Below are positions 36,297 through 46,742 of a stretch of 64,000 nt of DNA, in pieces. The notes under the pieces are model-generated. The model was given only the letters and a program-made list of their open reading frames with translations, was not told the DNA's origin and made no database searches. This DNA comes from Marsupella aquatica (taxonomy: Eukaryota > Marchantiophyta). The first letter of the stretch is position 1, and every line of letters starts with the position of its first letter. The DNA is taken from positions 2,852,001-2,916,000 of the forward strand of contig OZ316898.1 in the NCBI GenBank assembly GCA_973895155.1, given 5' to 3'. The position numbers were made by a program, and so were the translations under genes.

Positions 36297-36797
36297 ACGG
36301 GTAAACGGTTGCTTTGCTCGCCTTAAACCTTTGGCAGGCTATCATACACTGGACAGCTATGGAAGACCTTGGGAGCTGGTGCATGAGAACTTTATCTTTT
36401 GTCCTGAAATGGGCTACATTCCTGGCCGCTGGGGCGTCGAGGATACATTGAGATGCATGGAGGGCTTTTACGATCTGCCTGAGAAAAACATCTTGGAGAT
36501 TACTAAGGTCTTCGGTCGTTTGGGGATTAGGAAGATTGGTGATTCCTGGTCTTATGTTGAGAATTCCTGGAAGATCACCAAAGAGAGGATTCGGTGGCTA
36601 AGGGGGCTTACAACTGTGAACCTGACATTGTGCTTATCTTTCTATCAAGATTCAGGACCTGGTCCTTAGTTGCATTGAAGACACACCTGGATCTAATTGG
36701 GCCTTTCGGTGCCCTTCTAGTGACTCAAGGATTAGGTTGGAATATATTAGGATTCGATGTACCATGCTTGGTACCCATGAGGGGATCTGCTAGTTAA
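36297..36797 (+). pseudogene. Unidentified protein-like frame with a frameshift
   Basis: An open frame from 36297 without ATG at its start gives aromatic-rich, protein-like text (GYHTLDSYGRPWELVHENF, then GYIPGRWGVEDTLRCMEGFY). Around 36594-36620 it appears to continue in another frame (CEPDIVLIFLSRFRTW...) to a stop at 36797. I do not recognise it. Copia element A begins 94 bp downstream, so the insertion may have landed beside or in a decayed gene or older transposon. Confidence 0.3.
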
Positions 36798-36890
36798 GTT
36801 CTGTATGGGGGCAAGATAGTCTTGCATAGATTATGTGGCTATCATTTTTGATGATCTGCCTCATATTTTCTGATAGATCCGGGTAGTTTT

Positions 36891-37235
36891 TGTTAGGATT
36901 TACTCTTAGGTCTAGAGTTACGACTGTACCAGAGTTAAGGCTAACCTTAGTCACAGACTTGGTTAGGTTAGTCATGTTATACATACTCTATAACCAAGCG
37001 GTGTTTGCTTGGAGAGTGGGAACTAAGGCTCATTGTTACAGAGCTAGTTGAGGGATAGAGAGAGTTTGCATTGTGGATGCTTGGTATGGCCAGTTGGCCT
37101 AGAGTGCAGTAAAGCTCATGTGTGTTCCTGTGGACGTAGCCTCATATGGAGGTGAACCACGTATCTCTTTGTGTCGACTCTTGTGCGTTGGATGGTTCAT
37201 GGGCTTGCCGTTGCGATTGTCGTCTATGCTCAACA
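36891..37235 (+). repeat. 5' LTR of element A
   Basis: 345 bp, TG...CA ends. The second half is close to the LTRs of element B; the first 100 bp differ, so A and B belong to different subfamilies. Confidence 0.94.
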
Positions 37236-37237
37236 AT

Positions 37238-37249
37238 TGGTATCAGAGC
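37238..37249 (+). other. Primer binding site of element A (tRNA-iMet type)
   Basis: TGGTATCAGAGC, two bases after the LTR; the standard initiator-Met tRNA complement of plant copia elements. Confidence 0.92.
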
Positions 37250-37978
37250 ATGTCTGGGAGGTGACAAGGTTTTATTGTGACGGTTTTATCCAGCGTTCAT
37301 TGTTGGTGTTGCATTTGGAGTTACGTTGCATGAAACTCGAACGTGTGTGGCTGAGCGGATACATTAGTGAGAGGGCTTTCTATCGGTGTATAGAACTCAT
37401 TGGTTGGTATCCGTGGTGTGGAGGAATTGGAGTTTGCGTCATTCTGAAGTTTCTCATATTTGATGGTTTTTTGGGGGAGAGACCAGAGTTCGTGTTTTCA
37501 ACGGTGTGAGCTTTGCGGCGCATGAGGCGTTGCATGTTGTAGCTCAAGTTGAAGACTGAAGCAAGCTGATTGTTTTAGTAGCTGAGTTGCTGCCGAGTGG
37601 TTACCGAGTGCGTCGTGACGAGTGAAGGAGGCGTTTAGATTTTTTCACAGGCCATGGAGCTTGTTCCCATCTGAACCGGATTTCTCATCGTGACATCCAA
37701 CTCGGAGGAAGAAACATGAAGTGCTTAGGCTCAACGGTTTGATCATGGCAAAGCGGTCATTTTGAGTCCTGAATTGGCACTTGAGACGGAGTGAGCGTGA
37801 CACGGTGGAAGTTCTTCCCTCTACTTAGCTAGCAGACTGTGCCGACAAAATTTGGCAACTTTTCCTGTCAGTGGTCATCAGTTTTACTCCTGGAATCGGT
37901 GGCAGCGAGGTGAGTAACTAGTAATTTTTCCCTTAAAATGGCAATTTTTCTAGGTTACTTTAGAGCCAATTTTTTGGT

Positions 37979-38010
37979 AAACCCTAAACCCTAAACCCTA
38001 AACCCTAAAC
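37979..38010 (+). repeat. Telomere-type repeat (AAACCCT)4.5 inside element A leader
   Basis: About 4.5 units of the plant telomere repeat, complement TTTAGGG. It lies in the untranslated leader, 60 bp after the conserved GTGAGTAA. Element B has different, unrelated sequence at the same place. Confidence 0.95.
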
Positions 38011-38346
38011 GTAGCCATTATTTTTCTTTGTACGCGTCTCACGATTGCAATACGCCCGGCCTCTATACATGTTTTTTCCTTAAGGGGCCTTTAAAACCCC
38101 TTTAGGCCTAATTTTTTCTTTTTCTCTCGGCTTCTCTAATTGGTCATCCAGGATCCTGTGACCCCCGGATTTCAAAGCTTGGAAAGGGGAATGGCCCCTA
38201 TGAGACAAGCGATACTGTACAAAGAATATTCCCCCAAAAAACAAAGAGCTGTTTGTCGGCCGTCCGGCAAAGATTTTGTGCGCCAAACGGTAATTTTTTT
38301 GGTTATTTTTTGGCAAGGTCGTAGCCATTGAGGTTAGCAACGCTGT

Positions 38347-39680
38347 CCGGGTGACCGTGTTTTCTTGTAAGAGCATGTTGGCTCTTATGAAGTCAACCTT
38401 GCATGCCCATAAATTTTACACTAAAACCAAAATGATAACTTTTGTAAGAAGGGTAGTGGGTATTAAGAAAGGTTTAGGTGAAACTAATATACTATTAAAT
38501 CATACTTCACCATACTTGCGGATCAACACATCTCGGAAAGTAATTTTTCTGTGACATACGATCCTAATATCTCCAAGAGAAAATGAAATAAGAATGTCAT
38601 TTGGACTCCTATTTAGATCCATGACTTCAATAAAGGACAAAGATAATGCACTCTCACTCTTCTCGGTAAGACAGTACTGAATATACTATTGGCTCATTAG
38701 AACTCATAATAGCAGTTGCAAATTGAGCTCCAAAGTGATAAGTTAAATGTTGCCTCATGGATGGCTTGTCTAAAAGATGGACTCTAACCAAAAATGAGTT
38801 ACGAAGGGGAAGATTAGGGATACCTTTCCCTCCAAGATTCATACTGACTCTCTTGTTCCTTTGCTATCCGGGCCAAAGGATGCCTCACCCCTAAATTCCC
38901 AAAGACATCTTGTTTCCTAAGGTCCCATCTATAAATCTACCACTCATTCCTTTACTATCTGAGCCAAATAATGACTCACTACTATGTACATAAGGCAAAG
39001 AATAGAAGAGAAAGATGAGAGAAGAAAAGAGGATAGCTTGAACGACACAAAAATTATCAAAATGTGGGAATGGGGAGAGAGTGCCCCTCACCATTTTATT
39101 TATATTGAATCCAAGAGGACATGGATTACGCCCAAATGTTTGGATGAAAGCCAAGTGACACACATCCAACGTAGAAATGTGTGCTAGTACTATTATAATT
39201 AAAAAAAATGAGGCATGCAAGTAAAACGAATAATGCATACACCTATAATAATTTGTGCATCCATGCACCTTGTGGCTTGCATATTTGCTTACCTTGTATG
39301 CGCATAAAACAACTAATGCATGCGCATTAAATAATTTATGCATACACCTTCTGGCTTGCACATTTGCTCACCTTGCATGCGCATAAAACAATTAATGTAT
39401 GCAAATAAAATAATTTGCATGCATCTAAAACAATTTGTGCATGCACCTTGTGGCTTGCACATTTGTTCACCTTGCATGCATATAAAACAAAGTCTAATGC
39501 ATGCAAATAAAATAATTTGTGCATGCATCTTGTGGTTTGCATAGTTGCTTACCTTGCATGTACATAAATAATAGTCAAACTATTTAGTTACGCCGTAATA
39601 AAATATAAACCTAACCTATATATTAAATAATATACTTAGTGATAATGATTTCATCATGAATAATTGAATTATCACGATAA
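38347..39680. other. Extra segment in the leader of element A
   Basis: The leaders of A and B align up to GTTAGCAACGC (A 38332-38342) and resume at the GGT(G/T)(C/A)ACTGATCA-like sequence (A about 39680; B about 48196). The 1.3 kb in A is absent from B. Possible flanking duplications are weak (AACGCTG against AACATGG). No terminal inverted repeats were seen. It ends in a minisatellite. Two minus-strand frames (38654-38842 and about 38500-38650) look somewhat protein-like but are unidentified. Confidence 0.6.
39256..39560. repeat. Minisatellite, about 82-99 bp x 4
   Basis: Units start near 39256, 39339, 39438 and 39520 with TGCAT(G/C/A)(C/A)A.CTT.TGG.TTGCA and contain TTGC/TTCACCTTGCATG and a CATAAAACAA word. 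Open frames on both strands here come from the repeat. Confidence 0.88.
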
Positions 39681-39938
39681 CATGGTGCACTGATCAAACT
39701 GCAATTCCAAAGACAGGTTGTACTTGGCATTTTGGTTATTCCTTGAGGTGGTCAAAACGAGGGAGTTTCCCAAGGTTTTACCCATCTCGACCAAAATTTG
39801 AATAAATTTTTCATCAAATTTTGATTTTGATTTTGGTTTTTAGTGTTGAGCTCCTAGCTTCATGGGCTACGCAACGGTGTTTAGTTTTGAGTTTTTTGAG
39901 AAGTTGTGAAAAATAATATTTTTTCGTGTTTTTCTCAT

Positions 39939-40981
39939 ATGAGTGATTCAAAGGAGATTTTTAAAGACGTGGAACTTGAAGCACAAGGATCACCATGACA
40001 GTTTGAGGTGGAGAAAGAGGAGCAAGAGGAAGAGCACGTGACACCGGTACCATCACCGGTGCGACATGTGATGGAGGAAGCAGTTCTACTATTGAAGCTC
40101 ACGGTAGTGCCAAAGAAGAAGATGGGTACGTTCAAGCTTGGGGGACCCAAGTATGAAGTGACAAAGTATGATGGGCACTCTGACTACTTACTCTAGGAGA
40201 AGCAGGTGAAGGGAGTGCTCTATGCTTCAGGGATGGGCCAACTGCTGAGCCATTGTGAAGACGATGTTGATGAGAAATAATGAGACTGCATGTAGGAGCA
40301 GGGAGTGTGGTGTGCTACACTCTATCTCTTGCCTCCCATCATCAAGCAGTTGGGTGCACATATGGATTGCATGTCCTTGTTTGCAAAATTGCAGAGCAAG
40401 TATCACCACAAGGAGCTATCAAACCGGCTCTACATTTCCTACAAACTGATGAGTTTCAGGATGAAGGAAACCGATACAAAGTTGCAGGACCATGTGGATG
40501 CTTTCAACAACATGGTCGTTGACTTGGAAAACGTTGGGGAGACTTTGACTGATGAGACGAAGACTCTACAGCTTCTCAGTTCATTGCCTCCAACTTACCA
40601 GTCCTTATCACGAGTGTTGTTGCATCGTGATAGGAATACCATCTCATACAATGAGGTGGTGAGTTCTTTGCTAACTGATGATCTTCAAGAGAAGATGCAC
40701 AGCACGTCACAGCCTTCATCATTTGGTGCTTCTCTCAATGTTAACCGTGGGAGGAATATGCGATGACCAACTGGGGGGACCGTAGAACCCAGTTTAGATC
40801 TAAATCCAGATCTAAGTCCAGGGGCAAATCCCCTGAGAGAAGACAGGTGACATATTGGAAGTGCAACAAGGTCGGACACTTCAAGCGAGACTATAAGGGA
40901 AAGACAGCTGAATCTTCATCGGCAAATGTGGCTAGGGCTGATAGAGATGCTGATTTACTCAATGATGATTATGTATTATGA
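39939..40981 (+). pseudogene. gag region of element A, broken
   Basis: Homologous to gag of element B: the ATG at 39939 (MSDS start), the KYEV.KYDG.SDYLL block, a coiled central part (KLMSFRMKETDTKLQDHVDAF) and a zinc knuckle degraded from CxxC to WKCNKVGHFKRDY (about 40856-40894), where the first and last cysteines are lost. Several stops and frame changes occur before 40300. The last 200 codons are open and end at TGA 40979-40981, in frame with the protease part. Confidence 0.88.
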
Positions 40982-43900
40982 AGCCAGGGGTATGCTCTGT
41001 GCACATCATTTAGGAGAGCAGATGATGTGTGGATTCTTGATTGTGCTTGCTCTTTTCACATTTGTTACATTCGTGAGTTTTTCAGTTCTTACTCTAATAT
41101 TTCAAACGGTTCAGTTCTGATGGGAAATGATCACTTCTGTCAAATTGAGAGTATTGGGTCTGTGAAGATTCAAATGTTTGATGGTGCTGTGCGCACAGTG
41201 TTTGGAGTTAGGTATATACCTAGCATGCGTAAAAATTTGATTTCACTCAATGTGTTGGATTCAAATGATTATCAAATTAACGTTATTGATGGTGAACTTC
41301 AAGTCAGGTCGGGAGAGACAATGATTTTGAAGGAGAGCAGAGAGAAAAATTTGTATGTGTTACAAGGCAATACTGTATGTGGGGAGGCCAATATAACCAA
41401 GTCTCACGAGGAGATGACTCAACTATGGCATTCACGGCTAGGCCACATGAGTGAGAAGGGTTTGGCTATCTTACGGAAGAATGGACTCATTTTTTATTTG
41501 CAATCTTATAAATTATAGTTTTGTGAGCATTACATTCTTGGAAAGCAGTATCGTCGTGCTTTTGGTGTTGGAACTCATCGTTCCAAGGTGGTTCTGGAGT
41601 ACATATATAGTGACTTGTGGGGTCCATCCTTGACTCCCTCAGACTCTAGAAAGTTGTACTATGTATCATTTATTGACGATTACTTAAGATTTGTGTGGAT
41701 TTATTTCATGATGAATAAGTCTGATATCTTGTCCATTTTTAAGAAGTGGAAGGCTCAGGTGGAGAATCAGACTAGAAACACGGTCAAGTGTTTGGATACA
41801 AGGGTGAAGAGTCTGAGGTCAGACAATGGCAGGGAATACACTTCAATGGAATTTAAAGTGTACTGTTCAGAACAGGGGATAACTCACTATCTCACCATAG
41901 TTTATACTCCATAGCAGAATGGTATCGCTAAGAGGCTCAATCGGACACTGTTGGAGCGGTCACGGAGTATGTTGAGCCAATCAGGTTTACCATAGGAATT
42001 TTGGGTAGAAGCTATCAATACCGCAACTTATTTGGTAAATCTTTCTCCTTCTAGTGCTATCCTCAGGTGCTATCAATTTCAAAATGCCGTTTGAGATGCG
42101 CTATAAGCGGCAAGTAGACTATCATGGCTTGGTAGTTTTTGGAAGTTATGCATATGCTCTCACACCGAAGCATAATAGGACCAAGTTGGATCCTACCTCC
42201 AAGAAATGTGTTTTTCTTGGGTACCAGAGTGGTGTGAAAGCCTATAGGCTATGAGATCCTATTGCCTGTAAGTTTGTTGTTAGTAGGGATGTTTCCTTCA
42301 ATGAATCCAGATTATTGAAGGAGGGGGAGAATACTCATGCAGATCTCCCGTAGTGACAAAGGAAAATCTTCTATTCTGGATCTCGTTGAGGGGGAGATTG
42401 ATCATGAGGTGCATGACCGAGAGAAGGAGTTGCTCCAATTATGGAGTTGGTTCCTGTGCCAGAGGAACCGGAGGAGTTTGTTGATGCTGGTGAGTAGCAA
42501 ATGGATGCTGTTGAGCTTCAGATTGTACCAGCACATGTAGACGGGCACGTAAATCAATCGAAGTCATCGGCTAGAAGAACATCTGGTCGCACTGTACGCG
42601 CTCCACCAAGGTATGGACAGTGGGTTGATTCATCTCAGTTGCAAGAGGAGGATTTTGTTACTGATGATGAGGGTGATGTGTTGATTTTGGAAGAAGGGGA
42701 ACCTTCTTCATTTTTAAGAAGCAAGTACTTCTAAGGAGAAGGAGGAGTGGACTACAACAATGCAAACGAAGATGCAATCACTAAAGGACAACAAAACTTG
42801 GGAGCTTGTCAAGCTGCCTGAGGGACAACAAGTGGTGGATAGCAAGTGGATATACAAGTTGAAGGATCAATCCACGGGAGGTGGATCAAAGGTCTACAAG
42901 GCTAGGTTGGTAGTCAAGGGATTCACACAGAAAAAATGTGTGAATTACAATGAGGTCTTCTCACCAGTTGCTAAGTACTCGACAATACGGCTATTGTCTG
43001 TGCTTGTTGTAATGTTTGGTTTGTTGCTAGATCAGATAGATGTTGTCACAACTTTTCTCTATGGCACCTTGGAAGATGTGATCTTCATGAGATAGCCACT
43101 AGGTTTTGTGAAGAGAGGGCAAGAGGATTTGGTTTGCAGATTGTTGAGATCCTTATATGGGTTGAAGCAATCACCAAGATAGTGGAATAAATGGTTTGAT
43201 GATTGGATTCGTGCACAAGGCTTTACAGGAGTGTGTTTGACCCATGTGTGTATCTTAACCTGGTGAAGAATGTTGTCTTTGGGTTCATTATTTTAGTACT
43301 TTATGTGGATGACATGCTTATTGCGGCCAAGGATAGGTCTAAGATTGTTAAGCTCAAGGCATTGCTTAATGTAGAGTTTAAGATGAAGGACTTAGGTCCA
43401 GCTAAGAGAATTTTGGGTATGGAGATCACTAGGGACTTGGAGGCTGGCAAGCCATGGTTGATGCAGAGCAGTTATGCAAGAAAGGTAATTGCAAGGTTCA
43501 ACATGGGGGATAGCAAGTCAATAAATACCCCATTGGCTCCACATTTCATGTTGTCATCAGCTTTTTGTCCTACAGATGAGATAGAGAAGGGGCTGATGTC
43601 AAAGTTCCTTATGACAAGGCAGTGGGGAGTCTCATGTATTTGATGACTTGCACTAAACCTGATCTTGCCATGGCTATGGGCAAGGTGAGCAAGTACATGT
43701 CGAATCCAGGGAAGGTACATTGGGAAGCAGTGAAGTGGATTATTCTGTACTTGAAGGGTACCGTGGATCATGGTCTATTGTTTGATACACATGCTGATAA
43801 TGCAAGATCATTGATGGGCTATGTAGATGCTGACTATGCACAAGATCTGGATCAGAGAAGGTCAACAACAGGTTATGTGTTCACACTTGGCGGTGGATGC

Positions 43901-44270
43901 ATAAGTTGGAGGTCTACTACTGAAGCGAAGTACGTTGCAACAGCGAAAGCAACCAAGGAAGCTATTTGGTACGTTGGATAGACTGATCATTGAGATGAGA
44001 TTGCCACAAGGGAATGTGAAGCTCCATTGTGATAGTCAGAGTGCGCTCCACCTTGTTGTGAACCAGGTGATGGACAACAAAGTGAAGGACATCGACGTCA
44101 GGTACCATTTCATCAGGCAAACTATGTCTGATAATATGTTTGAGCTAGTCAAGATTGATGGTAAACTCAACCCGACTAACGCTTTTACCAAAGTGATTCA
44201 TTTGGAGAGTTTTTCTAGACCCGTGATGCGTTGCAGGTTTTGCAATTGCCTCACAAGTAGGGTTACTTAA
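40982..44270 (+). pseudogene. pol region of element A, broken
   Basis: In order: protease with WILDCACSFHIC (about 41027-41070), the integrase zinc finger (HSRLGHMSEKGL) and core (YIDD/FIDDY, SDNGREY), then reverse transcriptase with LYVDDMLI (near 43300) and RNase H with DSQSALHL and DVRYHFIRQ near the end. In-frame stops (for example after YLQSYKL at 41518) and several frameshifts break it. It cannot make a full polyprotein. Confidence 0.92.
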
Positions 44271-44451
44271 CATTTGTGTAGATACTGAGATATGCTCTTG
44301 CTCATTCCTTGTATAGGCTACAGCTTAGTTCTGGTCTACTCTCGTATAAAGAGGAAAAAACCGATTTGGTTTTTCTTTCCAGAACTTCCCGGTGAGCAAT
44401 CATATTGGTCGTAGTCTTTACCCTCCCCTAGACCAGAGTCAAGGGGGAGAT

Positions 44452-44769
44452 TGTTAGGATTTACTCTTAGGTCTAGAGTTACGACTATACTAGAGTTAAG
44501 GCTAACCTTAGTCGCAGACTTGGTTAGGTTGTCATGTTGTGCACACTCTATAACCAAACGGTGTTTGCTTGGAGAATGGGAACTAAGGCTCATTGTTATG
44601 GAGCTAGTTGAGAGATAGAGAGAGCTTGCGCTGTGGATGCTTGGTATGGACGTTCGGCCTAGAGTGCAATAAAGCTCATGTGGAGGTGAACCACGTATCT
44701 CTGTGTGTCGAGTCTTGTGCGTTGAATGGTTCATGGGCTTGCCGTTGCGATTGTCGTCTATGCTCAACA
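44452..44769 (+). repeat. 3' LTR of element A
   Basis: 318 bp, same ends as the 5' LTR, with about 26 bp deleted after AAAGCTCATGTG and scattered substitutions. Confidence 0.94.
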
Positions 44770-45770
44770 ATTTTTCCTTCCTTATATGAAACGGGTATAA
44801 TCACCGTGCCAGGAAACAAGAAAAAGGAAACAACAAACAACAAACAGTAAACAACAAATGTATGAGAATTTTTTTGGAATTTTTTTGGAATTTTGTTTGT
44901 TTGTATTTTTGACATTTTTTTACTAGCTCCCAAAGCTAGTAATAGTAGCGCCTAGCGCTAGCCAAAAATGATCATTTTGAAAAATATTTTGAAAAATTTG
45001 AGTTTTAATGAGACATTTTTCAAATTTCATTTTTGCTCATAACAGTAAAGTTTTGCTCATAACAGGAAATCATTTTCCTGTTTCCTGGCACGATTTAAAG
45101 CCTCTATGAAACTTTGACATGCCCTTGGTTCTTTGTGCCACTTGTGGCTTCTTTTGCCTTTGGCCTGCTTGGTCCCCCCATACGTGGGGTTCGCGCGGAA
45201 TAAATGTTGTTTAAGAAAAAAGAATAAAATTTCCACCATAATTCACGAGCTAAGCAAGGGGTCTACAAAAGAATTGTTGTGCTTGTGTGCTTCCCTATAT
45301 TGGGTCCACATGGCAAGGCATCTCTGCATGGTGTTCACACTAGTTAGAAGGGAATTCAAGAATGCTCTGAATGAGATAGCATAGCAGATACTAAAATGAG
45401 TGCATAATGGAGTTTACAAAAAAGCTGAAATAAATCCAAACATATACAAACTTCAAACTTAAGTTTAGGATAGCATGCAATTTTAGGAGAGTGCTAGGTG
45501 CCATCTAAAAGAAAGGTTTTGAAGAGCCTGAAGCCATGAATGTCAAAACTACTCCAAATTTTCAAATGACAGGCCCCCTTCGGACCTCTTGTTAGTGCCA
45601 ATTGGGTTCAAGGGGCCCTTCTTATAGAACGCTGGGGTTTTATAAGCTTTCAGTTTTGTATCATAAAGTAGTGGAAACAACTAATCTACAAATGACTATA
45701 AAATATTGATTGACTAGTCTGCCATGGTTTATACCCATTGCTGACTGACACCGCTTTACATGCTTTAAAC
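44770..45770. other. Spacer between element A and the nested stack
   Basis: T-rich, no supported gene. It contains short repeats such as a doubled GGAATTTTTTTGGAATTTT (about 44876-44895) and a doubled TTTTGCTCATAACAG. Confidence 0.5.
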
Positions 45771-46384
45771 TGTTAGGGTTTAGACTATACCTTGACTGGG
45801 CTAACTAGAGTAGGTAAACCGGAGTTAACATTAGTTAACTAGACTTTTCATGAAGAGAATGACAACACTCTTTGTATCCCATGGAAAAGAAAACTTAGAG
45901 CATCTCCAACACTGCTCTCTGTTGGGCCCGCAACCGCTACTTTCAGGAGTTTGCCTCAACCTTTTGCGAAACCCTTCCCCACTGGTATCTCCATCCGATA
46001 AATTATCGTAGCGACCGCAATAACTTCAACTTCGCAACCTCCAGTTTCTGTGAGAAAGGCCGTCGACATGCAGTGCCCCTCCGCTAACCTGCAAATATAT
46101 CAACGGTGATGAAGCCAACACACAGCAACAACAGACGGAATCCTGACAACCTGCTCGAAAATCTGTCTCGCAAGATTGAGATGGTGGTTGATTTTAGGTA
46201 AGATGGGTGGGGTTCTACAAGCTTTTACATGCAATAGACTTTGGGGAATGCCATCTATGGCCACAAACAAACCCGTTTAGAGGTTTGCGGCCACTGCTCC
46301 CCTGGAGATGCTCTTAGTAGTTGAGAACTTGCATGGAGATAGGTGTGTGAGAGAGAGAGAGAGCTTGGACCATGGAGCTATGGA
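45771..46384 (+). mobile_element. Older copia LTR, left part (split by a MITE and element B)
   Basis: 45771 starts TGTTAGGGTTTAGAC in LTR style. The part after the MITE (46317-46384) reads TAGTTGAGAAC...GAGAGAGCTTGG, matching the TAGTTGAGAGATAGGGAGAGCTTG block of the B LTR. It continues on the far side of element B at 53264. It is a diverged member of the same LTR family and predates both insertions. Confidence 0.7.
45898..46313. mobile_element. MITE of PIF/Harbinger (Tourist) type
   Basis: The 416-bp element has terminal inverted repeats GAGCATCTCCA... and ...TGGAGATGCTC, flanked on both sides by TTA (45895-45897 and 46314-46316), the target duplication of this superfamily. It is non-coding and non-autonomous. 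It sits inside the older LTR. Confidence 0.85.
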
Positions 46385-46728
46385 TGTTAGATATTGCTCT
46401 AGTCTTGTGACTCTTGAGCTAATCACAGTTAGTCTAACTCGGGTTAGGACTTAGCTAATGTTAGCGGTAATGCTATTGTGCATATAGCCAGGGCTGATGC
46501 CAGACCCTGGTGGAACTTAGGCTCATTGTTACGGAGCTAGTTGAGAGATAGGGAGAGCTTGTGTTGTGGATGCTTGGTATGGTCGGTCGGCCTAGAGTGC
46601 AGTAAAGCTCTTGTGTGTTCCCGTGGACGTAGCCTCATGTGGAGGTGAACCACGTATCTCTCTGTGTCGACTACTGTGCGTTGGATGGTTCATGGGCTTG
46701 CCATTGCGAATGTCGTCTATGCTCAACA
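46385..46728 (+). repeat. 5' LTR of element B
   Basis: 344 bp starting TGTTAGATATTGC and ending GCTCAACA. Six transitions separate it from the 3' LTR. Confidence 0.97.
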
Positions 46729-46730
46729 AG

Positions 46731-46742
46731 TGGTATCAGAGC
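46731..46742 (+). other. Primer binding site of element B (tRNA-iMet type)
   Basis: TGGTATCAGAGC, two bases after the LTR end. Confidence 0.94.

Larger units (their letters stand above)
36891..44769 (+). mobile_element. Ty1/copia LTR retrotransposon A (Tnt1-like), decayed
   Basis: The 7.9-kb element has LTRs at 36891-37235 (345 bp) and 44452-44769 (318 bp), both starting TGTTAGGATTTACTC and ending CTATGCTCAACA. The 3' LTR lacks about 26 bp relative to the 5' LTR, between CATGTG/CATATGG repeats. The primer site TGGTATCAGAGC is at 37238-37249 and the purine tract AAGGGGGAGA at 44441-44450. Flanks GTTTT and ATTTT (36886-36890, 44770-44774) match at four of five bases, a probable target duplication. 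The coding part is broken by many stops and frameshifts. The leader contains an extra segment of about 1.3 kb relative to element B. Confidence 0.95.

Noticed and set aside
39313-39544. Cysteine-rich repeated peptides on both strands
   Set aside because: Direct translation of the 82-99-bp minisatellite.
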